From NCBI RefSeq assembly GCF_019431455.1, contig NZ_JAHYSR010000026.1:1-43426 (forward strand): a stretch of 43,426 nt of DNA, written 5' to 3'. Within the stretch, counting starts at the first letter, position 1. The number at the start of each line of letters is the position of its first letter. Made by a program: the position numbers and the translations under genes. The notes beneath the pieces were generated by a model that saw only the letters and a program-made list of their open reading frames with translations, searched no databases and was not told the origin of the DNA. The DNA is from Paracoccus bogoriensis (GTDB lineage Bacteria > Pseudomonadota > Alphaproteobacteria > Rhodobacterales > Rhodobacteraceae). This document shows, in pieces, positions 1 to 9,154 of the stretch.

Positions 1-30
1 CGCCGACCACACCGCAGCGGCCGCCTAACC

Positions 31-567
31 ATGAGCCCGGCAACGCTGCCCCGACCCGATTTCAACATTCATCGGGATATCCCCGTCTTCGATCTGGAGG
101 AGGAGGGGGCGGCCCGGTTCGAGAACACGAGGGCCGGCCTTGCGCGGCTGCGACGCTGGCTCGGCTTCCGACCGCTGGCGCGGGTGGTCCATGAGCCGAC
201 CAGATCCTGTCACCGGCTGTTCGAGGCCGGTCTGACGGGCCATCTGCCGCTCTGCCAGGGGAACCCGTTGCAGGCGCGCCGGGTCGCCTTGGCCTGCGGG
301 GTGCGGGCGAAGACGGGTGCGGTGGATTCGCGCATGTCGGCGCGGATGGGCGCGGCGCCTGACCTTGTGCACGATGCTCCGATCCCTCAGAAGGCCGTGC
401 TGCGCAAGAACCCGGCCCGCGCCACAGCCGCCCAGGTGAGAGAGCGCACCTTGTTCAGCCATGGCCGCAAGGGCCGACAAGTCAGTTGCTCCGGCGCCAG
501 CCGGCCCGCGTTTTCGGCGCAGGACGGAGTTGCGCGATCACGGTGCAGGCGAGCTCTGTCCCGATGA
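31..567 (+). pseudogene. IS110-family transposase, N-terminal remnant (decayed)
   Basis: The frame reads like the N-terminal RuvC-like (DEDD) domain of IS110-family transposases. Visible pieces are a starting Asp in a strand-like segment, the segment ARVVHEPTRSCHRLFEA around the second acidic residue, NPLQARRVA, and KTGAVDSRM, where functional members usually have KTDAVDARM. The first Asp of that last motif is therefore Gly. After about position 475 similarity continues better in another frame (QLLRRQ), which indicates a frameshift. No C-terminal transposase_20-like domain follows before the next gene. The ATG at 31 is nominal, and the element may begin before the window. It is an inactive remnant lying downstream of the CheB-CheR kinase gene, tail to tail. 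Confidence 0.7.
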
Positions 568-636
568 GGGAAGCGCCGAACGTCCCGCAGCATCAGCGCG
601 CCGCGCATGGCGCTGTCCGACGACTGAAACGGGCCG

Positions 637-3600
637 CTAGAAGGAAAATCGCGTGATGCGCTGGCGGGACCGCTGCTCTATCTCCAGCGCGGCGCCAAGC
701 TGGGCGGCGGCGCCTTCCAGCAGCGCCGAGCCGAAGCCCTCATTCTGAGTTTCGGTTTCGCGGTCGCTGTTGTAATTTTCCGTCCAGACCAGTTCCGTCC
801 GCTCGCCACAGGTCCATCTTACGGCCAGATGGCCGGGGACCGGGCCGAGAACGCCGTACTTGAAGGTATTCGTCGCCAGTTCATGCAGGATCAGCGACAA
901 GGGCACGACTTGCCCCGCGCGCACCTTGACCGGCGGGCCCTCATGCGAGGATCGGGCCGCGTCATAGGGTGCCAGCGTCGTGGCGACCAGTTCCGTCAGA
1001 TCCAGCTCGGCCGAAGCGCCGCGCCGCGTCGTCAGGCTGTGCGACTGCGCCAGCGCGTTGATCCGTGCCGAAACCTGTTCGACCAGAGTTTCGACCTTGT
1101 CGGTCTCGCGAGCCGCCATGCGCAGCATGGCCGAGATCTGGGTAAAGAGGTTCTTCACCCGGTGGTCCATCTCGGCGATAACCGCCTCGCGCAGCCGGGC
1201 CGAGTTCTCGACAGCGGTCACATCCAGCATGACGCCCAACACGCAATCGGCGTCTTCGGACAGCCGCTGCCCGGCGGCCTCGATCCGGCACTGCGGATCG
1301 GTGGCAGGCGTCAGCACGCGGCGCAGGCTGGCACCGGTCAGGCAGGTCTTGATATCGGCCAGAAAGGCCTCGCGGTCGGCTGGATCGATCAGCGCGGCAA
1401 AAGCCGCAAGCGGCAGGTTCGCCGTGCGCCCGACCCCCAGCAGGTCCGAGGAATCGTCGATCGTCACGCTGCCGCTGTCCGCATCGAACTGCCAGACGGC
1501 GATGCGCGCCAGATTGCGAACGGCCTTCAGGCGCTGGCTCTGACGCTCGACCGCGTGCCGAAGGTCGCGCATGGCGGTCACGTCCTCGAATACCAGCATC
1601 GCGCCTTGCAGATGCCCGTCAGGGCCGCGATAGGGCTTCACATCCACCCGCCAGGCACGATCGCCGCGCCTCTCTGCGCTCTCGCAGCCCTGCGCCTCGC
1701 CCCGTTCCACGACCTCGCGGGCCATCCGTTCCAGCAGATCGCCGCCAAAGACGTTCGATATATCCGCCAGGGGCCGCCCATGATCCGAGCGGCGCAGCGG
1801 AAAGATCTGCAAGGCCGCGTCAGTGAAATTGCGCACCCGGATGTCGCGATCCACCACCAGAAGCGGGATCTTGGTGGCCGAGAAGAAGTTCTGAAGGTCC
1901 GAATTGGCCAGAGTCAGGTCGTCGATCTTGGATTTCAGTTCATCATTGACGGTGCTGAGTTCCTCGTTCGTGGACTGAAGTTCCTCGTTCATGGACATCA
2001 TTTCCTCGTTCGAGGATTTGAGTTCCTCATTCGTGGTCTCAAGCTCTTCGATGGCGCTGCGTAGCTCCATCTGGGTCAGGCGCAGTTCCTCCTCCAGCCG
2101 TTGGCTCTGGCTTTCGCCTGGTATCAGTTCGTCGTAATCGGCCAGGTCCTGCTCGGCTGCGGCAAGCGGGCCTGCTTCGCGAAAGACCAGCAGGATCGAG
2201 CGGTCGGGCAGCGGCTCGGCTGTCAGCGTGACCGGCTGCCGCCCCAGTTCGGACCGCGCGACCAGATCGCGCAGGATCAGCGCGCGTTCGGTCGAGGCCA
2301 CTTCCTCTATGGCTCGCGTGACGGCCTCGCGCAGGCCCGGTGCGACGAGCGCAGACGCCAGGACCGGCCCTCGCGCCGCCGGATCGACGGTCACGAAGCG
2401 CGCCAGCCGCCCGGACGACCACAGAACCTCGCCTGAGCGCGAGACTTGCAAGGCTGCCGGCGCGTGGCGGTCGAGGATACGGCGCTGCGCGCTTTGTGCG
2501 GTCTCTGACAGGGCAGGGTATCGGCGCACGGTCCCCGGCATGTCGGGCAGGCGTTCACCGCGGGCAGTGGAAAAGGGCAGGTCCAGCGGCAGCCGCGCAA
2601 GCGCCTCGTCCCGACGGTAGAGCCGTGCCTGTCGGTCGAGTTCGGTAAAGTGGTTCGCCTCGCGGCGAACGCCTTCGGACGGACCCAGCAGCAGATAGCC
2701 CCCTGGACGCAACGCATAATGAAACAGCGGCAGAATGCGCGATTGCAGATCTTCGTCCAGATAGATCAGCAGGTTACGGCACGAGATCAGGTCCACCCGG
2801 TTGAAGGGCGGATCGCGCACCAGAGAATGCAGCGAAAAGCGCACCCGGTCGCGCAACCGGGGCACGATCCGCATCAGCCCGTCGTGGTGGCTTGTATAAT
2901 CGTGGCGAAGCTCTTCGGGGATATCGGCCAGCGCGCTGATCGGATAGGTGCCGCCACGCGCAATCTCGATCATGCGGCGGTCGATATCCGAGGCAAAGAC
3001 GGTGAAACGCGGCCTGTGGCCTGCCGCGCGCATTTCGGCATCCAGCAGCATGGCGATGGAATAGGCCTCTTCGCCGCTGGAGCAACCCGGAACCCAGACA
3101 CGCAGATCCTCGCCCTGATGCGCCTGGACCAGCGGCCGGATTGCCTTGTTGCGCAGCGCCTCGAAGGCTGCAGGATCGCGGAAGAAGCGCGTGACATTGA
3201 TCAGAAACTCGTTCACCAGCGCCTCGCATTCATCGGGGCTGGAATCCAGATGGCGCAGATAAGCGCGGCTGTTGGTCAGCCCGTGCACCTGCATCCGCCG
3301 CCGGATGCGCCGCAACAGGGTCGATATCTTGTAGCCCCGGAAGTCATGGCCCGTTCGGTCGCGCAGCAGATCGCAGATGCGGCGGGTATCGCCGATCATT
3401 GATTCTTCGGCCATGTTCTCGTGGCTGCTCTGGAAGAATTGCAGGATCGCCGGGACGATCTGCTCGGGCGGCAGCACGAGATCGACCAGGCCCGTGGCCT
3501 CGGCCGAAAGGGGCATCCCGTCATAGCGCGCGGTGCGAGGTTCTTGCACGGCACAGACCCCGCCATGTTCCTTGATGGCCCTGAGGCCGAGCGTGCCGTC

Positions 3601-4032
3601 CGCTCCGGTCCCCGACAGGATGACACATGCCGCCGAAGCGCCGCGATCAAGGGCAAGGCTTTCCAGGAAGTCGTCGATCGGACGGCGCAGACCGCGCGGC
3701 TGGTCGAATTCGGTCAGCTTCAGCCGCCCGCCCTCGATCAACATGCGTGCGCCGGGGGGAATCGTATAGACATGGCGCGGCAGGATTCTGGTGCCGTCCT
3801 CGGCCTGTTCGACCGTCAGCTCGGTGCGCCGGTCCAGCAATTCGGCCAGCACGCTGTCATGATTCGGGTCCAGATGCTGGATCACCACATAGGCCGCCGG
3901 ATCCTGACGCCGGGCCGTGCGGAGCAAATCCTGCAATGCCTCCAGGCCGCCGGCGGATGCGCCGATCCCCACCACGGCAAAGCCGGGCGTGGCTCTCTGT
4001 CCTGTCATTTCTTTCCCCGAAGCGTCATTCAT
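637..4032 (-). CDS. CheB-CheR-PAS-HWE hybrid: chemotaxis methylesterase/methyltransferase fused to a sensor histidine kinase
   Basis: A 1131-residue protein. Residues 15-200 form a CheB methylesterase domain with the GASAGG serine (S26), H53 and D145 of the catalytic triad. Residues 211-475 form a CheR methyltransferase with the SAM-binding motif GCSSGEEAYS (about 317-326). Residues 643-715 are a heptad coiled coil rich in EELxSxNEE. Two PAS-like regions follow (about 717-825 and 835-940). The end is an HWE/HisKA_2 kinase with phosphoacceptor H957 in MDHRVKN, an N-box ILHELATNTFKYG and the WTE element. There is no receiver domain. The ATG at 4032 was chosen because it sits in an 8-base overlap (4025-4032) with the stop of the LOV gene, which suggests translational coupling. 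CheB-CheR-PAS-kinase fusions are known in alphaproteobacteria, usually outside flagellar operons. Input from the adjacent LOV protein is an inference. Confidence 0.9.
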   Translation of the reverse strand: MNDASGKEMTGQRATPGFAVVGIGASAGGLEALQDLLRTARRQDPAAYVVIQHLDPNHDSVLAELLDRRTELTVEQAEDGTRILPRHVYTIPPGARMLIEGGRLKLTEFDQPRGLRRPIDDFLESLALDRGASAACVILSGTGADGTLGLRAIKEHGGVCAVQEPRTARYDGMPLSAEATGLVDLVLPPEQIVPAILQFFQSSHENMAEESMIGDTRRICDLLRDRTGHDFRGYKISTLLRRIRRRMQVHGLTNSRAYLRHLDSSPDECEALVNEFLINVTRFFRDPAAFEALRNKAIRPLVQAHQGEDLRVWVPGCSSGEEAYSIAMLLDAEMRAAGHRPRFTVFASDIDRRMIEIARGGTYPISALADIPEELRHDYTSHHDGLMRIVPRLRDRVRFSLHSLVRDPPFNRVDLISCRNLLIYLDEDLQSRILPLFHYALRPGGYLLLGPSEGVRREANHFTELDRQARLYRRDEALARLPLDLPFSTARGERLPDMPGTVRRYPALSETAQSAQRRILDRHAPAALQVSRSGEVLWSSGRLARFVTVDPAARGPVLASALVAPGLREAVTRAIEEVASTERALILRDLVARSELGRQPVTLTAEPLPDRSILLVFREAGPLAAAEQDLADYDELIPGESQSQRLEEELRLTQMELRSAIEELETTNEELKSSNEEMMSMNEELQSTNEELSTVNDELKSKIDDLTLANSDLQNFFSATKIPLLVVDRDIRVRNFTDAALQIFPLRRSDHGRPLADISNVFGGDLLERMAREVVERGEAQGCESAERRGDRAWRVDVKPYRGPDGHLQGAMLVFEDVTAMRDLRHAVERQSQRLKAVRNLARIAVWQFDADSGSVTIDDSSDLLGVGRTANLPLAAFAALIDPADREAFLADIKTCLTGASLRRVLTPATDPQCRIEAAGQRLSEDADCVLGVMLDVTAVENSARLREAVIAEMDHRVKNLFTQISAMLRMAARETDKVETLVEQVSARINALAQSHSLTTRRGASAELDLTELVATTLAPYDAARSSHEGPPVKVRAGQVVPLSLILHELATNTFKYGVLGPVPGHLAVRWTCGERTELVWTENYNSDRETETQNEGFGSALLEGAAAQLGAALEIEQRSRQRITRFSF

Positions 4033-4573
4033 CGCGCACCGCGAATCTGGCCAGCGTGGAGATCGAGCGGGCAATCAGCCCGGCGGAATCGGTCATGGCC
4101 AGCCCGAACTGGCCGATGGTCTGGCGCATCGTCTGCAATGTGCCGATCAGCGCCGCGTCATTATGCGCCAGGGCCGCGGTCTGTCGCGCGGCGGTGATGT
4201 CGAATTGCGAGGCGATCACAAAGCGGATCTGCCCCTTGCGGTCGCGCAGCTTGGACAGAAAGACCAGGTTGAGAAAGTTCGTCCCGTCAAGACGCCGGTT
4301 CAGCACGGGAAAACGCCCGTCATCGCGTGTATCGTCGTGCAGAAAGGCAGCCATGGCCGCGATCTGGTCGCGCGGAGTCGTTTCGTCCTGCAGAAAGCGG
4401 CAATTGCGCCCGATCACCGCGTCCGGTTCGAACCCCGTCAGTCGCAGAAAGCCGCGATTGACCATGATCAGCGGCATGTCGTCCACCTCGGTCGTGGCCA
4501 GCGCCAAGGCCACATTCGACCGCGCGATCTGAGCGCGCAGCGGTTCGGGCGGCATCAGGGCATCCCGCATCAT
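4025..4573 (-). CDS. Short LOV-domain (PAS) blue-light photoreceptor protein
   Basis: A 182-residue protein consisting of one PAS/LOV domain (about residues 22-128) with short helical flanks. The flavin-binding signature GRNCRFLQ is present at 55-62, with the photoactive cysteine at C58, followed by the conserved FLNLVFLSKLRD and FVIASQFDIT strands. There is no attached output domain, so it resembles the short LOV proteins described from Rhodobacter sphaeroides and Dinoroseobacter. The C-terminal 50 residues are predicted helical and could mediate dimerisation or partner binding. Alternative in-frame starts lie at 4570 and 4555, and none has a strong ribosome site. A possible promoter on the minus strand (TTGTGA, 17-base spacer, TAGGCT) lies within about 4594-4622. 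The stop overlaps the start of the CheB-CheR kinase by 8 bases, so the two are probably cotranscribed and may work together. Confidence 0.88.
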   Translation of the reverse strand: MMRDALMPPEPLRAQIARSNVALALATTEVDDMPLIMVNRGFLRLTGFEPDAVIGRNCRFLQDETTPRDQIAAMAAFLHDDTRDDGRFPVLNRRLDGTNFLNLVFLSKLRDRKGQIRFVIASQFDITAARQTAALAHNDAALIGTLQTMRQTIGQFGLAMTDSAGLIARSISTLARFAVRDE

Positions 4574-4735
4574 TCGACCAAGCCTCGCCCAAGGTGGAAT
4601 TACCCTCCAAGAGCCTATGCAAAGCCAAGCGGTCTCACAAGATCAGGGAACTGCATATCGTAAAGATAAAAGCCTGTTGCGCGACCGGAAAGGCTGGGCC
4701 GTGCCCTTGTCCGACAGTAAGACATCACGACCCGG

Positions 4736-5566
4736 TCAGACGCGCGCCGCGCAGGCTGCCAGCCAGCGGCGGATCACCTCAAGTGATTGCGGCTCGTCCA
4801 GCCAGGGGACATGGCCGCGGCCCGGCACCTCGGCCATGATCAGGTCGGGCCGCATCGCCGCCATCCGCTGGCTCGTCGCCTGCGACAGGAGATCCGAATT
4901 CGCCCCCCTGATCAACGCCACGGGCAAATCCCCCGTAGCCTGCCAGAGTGGCCACAGATCCGGCGCCTCGCCCTGGAAGGCGGCCAGGAAGGCCTCGCGC
5001 AGGGCGGGGTCGTAATTGATTCGCAATCCGTCCGGCGTTTCCACATAATGGCGACGCACATCCTCCAGCCAGCGACCTTCGGGCACATCCGAGAAGCCCG
5101 GCATCAACTGGGGCAGGCGGGCGGCCAGTTCGGCGTGGCTGCGGGCGGCAGGATTGCGCCCGACATAGTCAAAGATCTTTTGCAGGCCCGCCTGCTCGAT
5201 CCGGGGGCCGACATCGTTGAGACACAGCCCCAGCAGCCTTTCATGCGCCGTCGCGGCCAGGAACAGCCCGTTCAGGCCACCCCGCGATGTGCCCAGAAGC
5301 GCGGCGCGCCCGATTCCCAGATGATCCAGCAGCTCGACCGCATCCCGCGCCTCGCGCGGGACGGTATAGGTCGCGGCCCCGGTCCAATCCGACGCGCCGC
5401 GGCCGCGATAGTCCATGCGGACCAGGCGAACCCCATCCAGATGCGGAGCAAGATAGTCGAAATCCGCCCCCGTCCGGGTCAGCCCGGCCAGCGCCAGGAC
5501 AGGCAGCCCGTCCCCTTGATCCGAATAGGCGATCCGCGCCCCGTCGCTTGCGGTGAAATGGCCCAT
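4736..5566 (-). CDS. Alpha/beta hydrolase
   Basis: A 276-residue alpha/beta-hydrolase-fold protein with no signal peptide. The nucleophile elbow is GTSRGG with S94. Likely partners are D225 (GANSDLL) and H252 (GRGHVPWLDEP), and an oxyanion-type LAGLTRTG lies near residue 28. The family covers esterases, lactonases and haloperoxidase-like enzymes, and the substrate cannot be told from sequence. The ATG at 5566 is preferred over the upstream one at 5617 because homology to the fold begins at MGHFTASDG and because it leaves 4 bases after the fabI stop. It is therefore the last gene of the fabA-fabB-fabI operon, where it may serve as a thioesterase-like or housekeeping hydrolase; that role is inference. 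Confidence 0.85.
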   Translation of the reverse strand: MGHFTASDGARIAYSDQGDGLPVLALAGLTRTGADFDYLAPHLDGVRLVRMDYRGRGASDWTGAATYTVPREARDAVELLDHLGIGRAALLGTSRGGLNGLFLAATAHERLLGLCLNDVGPRIEQAGLQKIFDYVGRNPAARSHAELAARLPQLMPGFSDVPEGRWLEDVRRHYVETPDGLRINYDPALREAFLAAFQGEAPDLWPLWQATGDLPVALIRGANSDLLSQATSQRMAAMRPDLIMAEVPGRGHVPWLDEPQSLEVIRRWLAACAARV

Positions 5567-5570
5567 CCCG

Positions 5571-6359
5571 TCAGAGATTCTCGCTTTGAGGCATACCCAG
5601 AACGTGATAGCCGCCATCGACCATCACGACTTCACCCGTGGTGCAGGCGGCCCAATCCGACAGCAGCCAGCAGGCCGTGCCGCCGATCGCCTCCAGCGTC
5701 GCATTGGCGCGCAGGGGGGCGTTGGCCTCGGTATGGCGATAGGTCTTGCGCGCCCCGCCGATCGCCGCGCCGGCCAGCGTCTTCATGGGGCCGGGGCTGA
5801 TCGCGTTCACGCGGATGCCGTCGGGACCGAGATCGTTGGCCAGATAGCGCACGCTGGATTCCAGCGCGGCCTTGGCCACCCCCATCACGTTATAGAAGGG
5901 CGTCACCCGGTTCGAGCCGCCATAGGTCAGCGTGATGATCGAACTGCCCGGGGCCATCAATGGATGCGCGCGTCGGGCGACCTCGATCAGCGAATAGCAA
6001 CTGATCTCGAGGCTGCGCTTGAAATTTGCACGGCTGGTATTCATGAACCGGCCGGTCAACTCGTCCTTGTTGGAAAAGGCGATGGCGTGAACCAGGAAGT
6101 CCAGCCGGCCCCAACGCCCGGAAATGGCGGCAAAGGCTGCGTCCAGCGTGCCGTCGTCGGTCACGTCCACATCAAGCAGGAAATCCGACCCGACCGAGGC
6201 AGCCAGGGGTTCGACCCGCTTGCCGAAGGCCTCGCCCTGATAGGAAAAGGCCAGCTCGGCCCCTTCGGCGGCGGCCGCCTTTGCGATACCCCACGCGATG
6301 GAGCGGTCATTGGCGACCCCCATCACAAGCCCGCGCTTGCCCTTCAGAAGATCGCCCAT
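5571..6359 (-). CDS. fabI: Enoyl-[acyl-carrier-protein] reductase (NADH), FabI
   Basis: A 262-residue member of the FabI branch of the SDR superfamily. It reduces trans-2-enoyl-ACP to acyl-ACP in the last step of each fatty acid elongation cycle in the cytoplasm. The N-terminal nucleotide-binding region reads GLVMGVANDRSIAWGIA, the typical FabI version of the Rossmann glycine motif. The catalytic pair Y156 and K163 has the FabI spacing Y-x6-K (FYNVMGVAKAALE). Also present are the LVHAIAFS strand and the substrate-loop segment SPGPMKTLAGAAI. Length is normal. It follows fabB by 20 bases and precedes the hydrolase by 4 bases, in line with the fabA-fabB-fabI order of alphaproteobacteria. It is the family targeted by triclosan. 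Confidence 0.97.
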   Translation of the reverse strand: MGDLLKGKRGLVMGVANDRSIAWGIAKAAAAEGAELAFSYQGEAFGKRVEPLAASVGSDFLLDVDVTDDGTLDAAFAAISGRWGRLDFLVHAIAFSNKDELTGRFMNTSRANFKRSLEISCYSLIEVARRAHPLMAPGSSIITLTYGGSNRVTPFYNVMGVAKAALESSVRYLANDLGPDGIRVNAISPGPMKTLAGAAIGGARKTYRHTEANAPLRANATLEAIGGTACWLLSDWAACTTGEVVMVDGGYHVLGMPQSENL

Positions 6360-6379
6360 GAATGCCCTCGGTTCCGGTG

Positions 6380-7609
6380 TCAGTCGATATAGCGCGACAT
6401 CAGCAGCGTCGCATTCGTGCCGCCGAAGCCGAAGCTGTTCGACAGGACCGAATCCAACCCTGCATTGTCCACGCGCGTCGTGACAATTTCGCCCGGTTGA
6501 ATCTCGGGGTCCAGAGTGGTGATATTCGCTGAAGCCGCGATGAAGTCATTTTGCAACATCAGCAGGCTGTAAATCGCCTCGTGAACGCCGGTCGCGCCAA
6601 GCGAATGACCGGTCAGCGATTTGGTCGAGCTGATCGGCGGGGTCGCACCCTCGCCCCAGATGCGCCGGATCGCCTTGACTTCGCCGATATCGCCGACCGG
6701 GGTCGAAGTGCCGTGCGCGTTGATGTAACTGACCTTGCGCCCCTCGGGCAGGGTGGACAGAGCCAGACGCATCGCGCGCTCGCCCCCCTCGCCGGACGGC
6801 GCCACCATGTCATAGCCGTCCGAGGTCGCGCCGTATCCCGTCACCTCGGCATAGATCTTTGCGCCGCGCGCCAGGGCATGAGACAATTCCTCAAGCACAA
6901 GCACGCCGCCGCCTCCCGCGATGACGAAACCGTCGCGCGTGGCGTCATAGGGGCGGGACGCGGTTTCCGGCGTGTCGTTGTATTTGGACGACATCGCGCC
7001 CATCGCGTCGAACAGACAGGACAATGTCCAGTCCAGTTCCTCGCCGCCGCCGGCAAAGACGATGTCCTGCTTGCCCATCTGGATCAGTTCAACCCCGTTG
7101 CCGATGCAATGCGCGCTGGTCGCGCAGGCCGAGGTGATGGAGTAGTTCACGCCCTTGATCCTGAACGGTGTCGCCAGACAGGCCGAATTGGTGGACGACA
7201 TGCAGCGCGTCACCATGAAGGGGCCCATGCGCTTGGGTGCGCCCTTTTCGATGACGATCTGGTGCGCCTCGAAGAAGTTGCTGGTGGACGGCCCGCCCGA
7301 TCCCATGATCAGGCCCGTGCGCGGGTTCGACACATCGCTGTCTTCAAGGCCGCTATCCTTGATCGCCTGCTCCATGGCGATGAAGTTGTAAGCCGCGCCC
7401 GGACCCATGAAGCGCAGGTTGCGTTTGTCGATATGATCTTCCAGCACGATCTGCGGCTTGCCATGGACCTGGCTGCGAAAGCCGTGTTCGGCATATTCGG
7501 GGGCGGCCACGATGCCCGAACGGCCCGCGCGCAGGCTTTCCGTGACCTCGGCCGCGTTGTTGCCGATGGGCGAAACGACACCAAGCCCGGTGATGACGAC
7601 GCGTCGCAT
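6380..7609 (-). CDS. fabB: 3-oxoacyl-[acyl-carrier-protein] synthase I, FabB
   Basis: A 409-residue beta-ketoacyl-ACP synthase that condenses malonyl-ACP with acyl-ACP, including the cis-3-decenoyl primer needed for unsaturated fatty acids. The thiolase-fold triad is visible as C162 in TSACATS, H299 in NAHGTSTP and H335 in [10 protein letters not shown]. The glycine-rich end is [11 protein letters not shown]. The ATG at 7609 was preferred over the one at 7627 because an AAGGAGG sequence lies 5 bases upstream and the protein then starts [10 protein letters not shown] as is usual. It sits 24 bases downstream of fabA. FabB rather than FabF is favoured by the pairing with fabA. Confidence 0.96.
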   Translation of the reverse strand: MRRVVITGLGVVSPIGNNAAEVTESLRAGRSGIVAAPEYAEHGFRSQVHGKPQIVLEDHIDKRNLRFMGPGAAYNFIAMEQAIKDSGLEDSDVSNPRTGLIMGSGGPSTSNFFEAHQIVIEKGAPKRMGPFMVTRCMSSTNSACLATPFRIKGVNYSITSACATSAHCIGNGVELIQMGKQDIVFAGGGEELDWTLSCLFDAMGAMSSKYNDTPETASRPYDATRDGFVIAGGGGVLVLEELSHALARGAKIYAEVTGYGATSDGYDMVAPSGEGGERAMRLALSTLPEGRKVSYINAHGTSTPVGDIGEVKAIRRIWGEGATPPISSTKSLTGHSLGATGVHEAIYSLLMLQNDFIAASANITTLDPEIQPGEIVTTRVDNAGLDSVLSNSFGFGGTNATLLMSRYID

Positions 7610-7633
7610 GGGGGCCTCCTTGTGCAAATGGTA

Positions 7634-8143
7634 TCAGCTGGCCGAAAGGGCCACCTTCATGTCCTTGACCTGATAGATTACCTCGCCGTCGGCCTCGACC
7701 CGGCCATCGGCCACGCCCATGGTCAGGCGACGAGTCTGAACGGCTTTCGTGAAATCAACCGTATAGCGCAGCAACTTGCGGTCGGGCCGGACCATGCCGG
7801 TCAGCTTGACCTCACCCACGCCAAGCGCATAGCCGCGCCCCTGCCAGCCGCGCCAGCCCAGGTTGAAGCCGGTCAGTTGCCACAGCCCGTCAAGGCCCAG
7901 ACAGCCCGGCATGATCGGGTTGCCGGGAAAATGGCAGGCAAAGAACCACAGGTCCGGGGTAATGTCGAATTCCGCCACGACATGTCCCTTGCCATGCGCG
8001 CCGCCATCCTCGGAAATCTCGGTGATGCGGTCCATCATCAGCATGGGCGGTTCGGGCAACTGCGCGTTTCCGGGGCCGAACAGCTCTCCGCGCGCGCAGG
8101 CAAGCAGATCGTCGCGGTCGAAGCTGGTCCTGTTCAGTGCCAT
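7634..8143 (-). CDS. fabA: 3-hydroxydecanoyl-[acyl-carrier-protein] dehydratase/isomerase, FabA
   Basis: A 169-residue hotdog-fold enzyme that dehydrates 3-hydroxydecanoyl-ACP and isomerises the product to cis-3-decenoyl-ACP, the branch point for unsaturated fatty acids. The active-site segment is [19 protein letters not shown], with H71 and D85 matching the H70/D84 pair of the E. coli enzyme. Length is normal. It is the first gene of the fabA-fabB-fabI-hydrolase operon. About 125 bases lie upstream before the next gene. They include a minus-strand promoter-like pair (TTGCGC, 18-base spacer, TAGACC) and a GC-rich hairpin at 8167-8181. In many alphaproteobacteria an irr-type regulator gene sits upstream of fabA, but here it does not. 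Confidence 0.96.
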   Translation of the reverse strand: MALNRTSFDRDDLLACARGELFGPGNAQLPEPPMLMMDRITEISEDGGAHGKGHVVAEFDITPDLWFFACHFPGNPIMPGCLGLDGLWQLTGFNLGWRGWQGRGYALGVGEVKLTGMVRPDRKLLRYTVDFTKAVQTRRLTMGVADGRVEADGEVIYQVKDMKVALSAS

Positions 8144-8166
8144 CCGGGTCGTGCCTTTGCGTGATC

Positions 8167-8181
8167 GGCCCCGCGGGGGCC
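8167..8181. other. GC-rich hairpin in the fabA leader
   Basis: GGCCCC and GGGGCC pair around a three-base loop between fabA and the gene upstream of it. There is no T run on either strand, so an intrinsic terminator is not well supported. It could act in the fabA leader or mark the end of the upstream transcript. Confidence 0.3.
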
Positions 8182-8269
8182 ATGTTCAGATTGGCATCGG
8201 GTCTATCACTGGCCATGCGCGAGGCGCAAGGGCGTGCCAGCCCGCGGCGCAGAAGGATCGGGCAGGGGG

Positions 8270-9154
8270 CTAGAACCACTGACCCGGCTCCATCAGGCCC
8301 AGTTCCATCAGCTGTTCGCTGTGCCAGCGGAAGGGATGCGAGTTGCGCCAGGTCATGTCGTGGACATGATCGCGCGAGCCCGGATTGCAGACCAGCGCCT
8401 TGGCCACCCGGAACGAGGCGATGGCGGCGGTGATGTTGTGATGCCAAGGGCAGGCATAGGTGTTGTATTCCTCGACCGAGAAGCGATGATCGGGCAGAAG
8501 CTGCAATCCCGGCGCAGCCTTGAACAGCGCGATGCGGTCGATGCGGCGCCGGTCGGGGGGCAACAATTCCTCGTAGCGCCAGCGCAGGCCGCCGTGAAAA
8601 TCCAGCTGCCGTTCCAGAGGACGCCCGTCCGCGCCCTTGCGGCCAAGCGCGTAATAGCCGGTGCGGTCGAACAGCGGCTGTTCCAGATCGACCGCGTCCG
8701 GGTGACGGCCCAGATTCCCCGAGTAGAGGTCGATGACATAGGTCAGCATCGCGCTGCGGCGTTCCTCGCTGTGAAAGGCAAGCATCTCGCCCACGCTGCG
8801 CGTCTCGCAGAAAGGATAGAACAGGAATTCGGCGTTGTAGCAGTAATAGAGCCAGATCGCCTCGGGGACGGCCGCGATGACGGCGTTCACCGCCTCGACA
8901 TGCGCGTCAGGGCGGCGGGTGTTCAGGATGAGATTCGTCACCTTCCCGGCCAGGGGCGCCAATTCGGCCTCGGTCAGGGTCAACGGCGCGTCGGACAGCG
9001 CGAGGATGTGCCGAAAGCCGCGCCGAAGGTGATGCGACAATGTTGCGGCCACGGCCTTGTCATCCTCGATCAGGATGATGGCCAGCGGACCTTTGGCGAT
9101 CTGAGCGGGTTTTCTGGCCAGAAAGGGACCGAAGTCGTGAACGGGCAGGTTCAT
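8270..9154 (-). CDS. Conserved hypothetical protein, possibly glycosyltransferase family 2-like
   Basis: A 294-residue soluble protein without signal peptide or membrane segments. I do not recognise it firmly. The segments WLYYCYNAEFLFYPFCETRS and VGEMLAFHSEERRSAM resemble the middle of proteins loosely annotated as family 2 glycosyltransferases in Rhodobacteraceae. The N-terminal part (LAIILIEDDKAVAATLSHH) looks like the first beta-alpha unit of such a fold. I see no clear DxD metal-binding motif. Aromatic and histidine-rich stretches (CPWHHNIT, DHVHDMTWRNSHPFRWHSE) mark the C-terminal half. The start ATG shares one base with the stop of the alanine-rich gene (TGATG at 9152-9156), so the two are probably translated together. 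The function is unknown. Confidence 0.75.
   Translation of the reverse strand: MNLPVHDFGPFLARKPAQIAKGPLAIILIEDDKAVAATLSHHLRRGFRHILALSDAPLTLTEAELAPLAGKVTNLILNTRRPDAHVEAVNAVIAAVPEAIWLYYCYNAEFLFYPFCETRSVGEMLAFHSEERRSAMLTYVIDLYSGNLGRHPDAVDLEQPLFDRTGYYALGRKGADGRPLERQLDFHGGLRWRYEELLPPDRRRIDRIALFKAAPGLQLLPDHRFSVEEYNTYACPWHHNITAAIASFRVAKALVCNPGSRDHVHDMTWRNSHPFRWHSEQLMELGLMEPGQWF

Noticed and set aside
4646..4680. A GGAAC word upstream of the LOV gene, as in EcfG stress promoters
   Set aside because: It is on the opposite strand to the LOV gene and there is no matching GTT -10 element at the right distance.
8224..8239. A sigma-54-like TGGCACG...TTGCG on the minus strand upstream of fabA
   Set aside because: The spacing between GG and GC is one base short of the fixed -24/-12 spacing, and fabA is a housekeeping gene.
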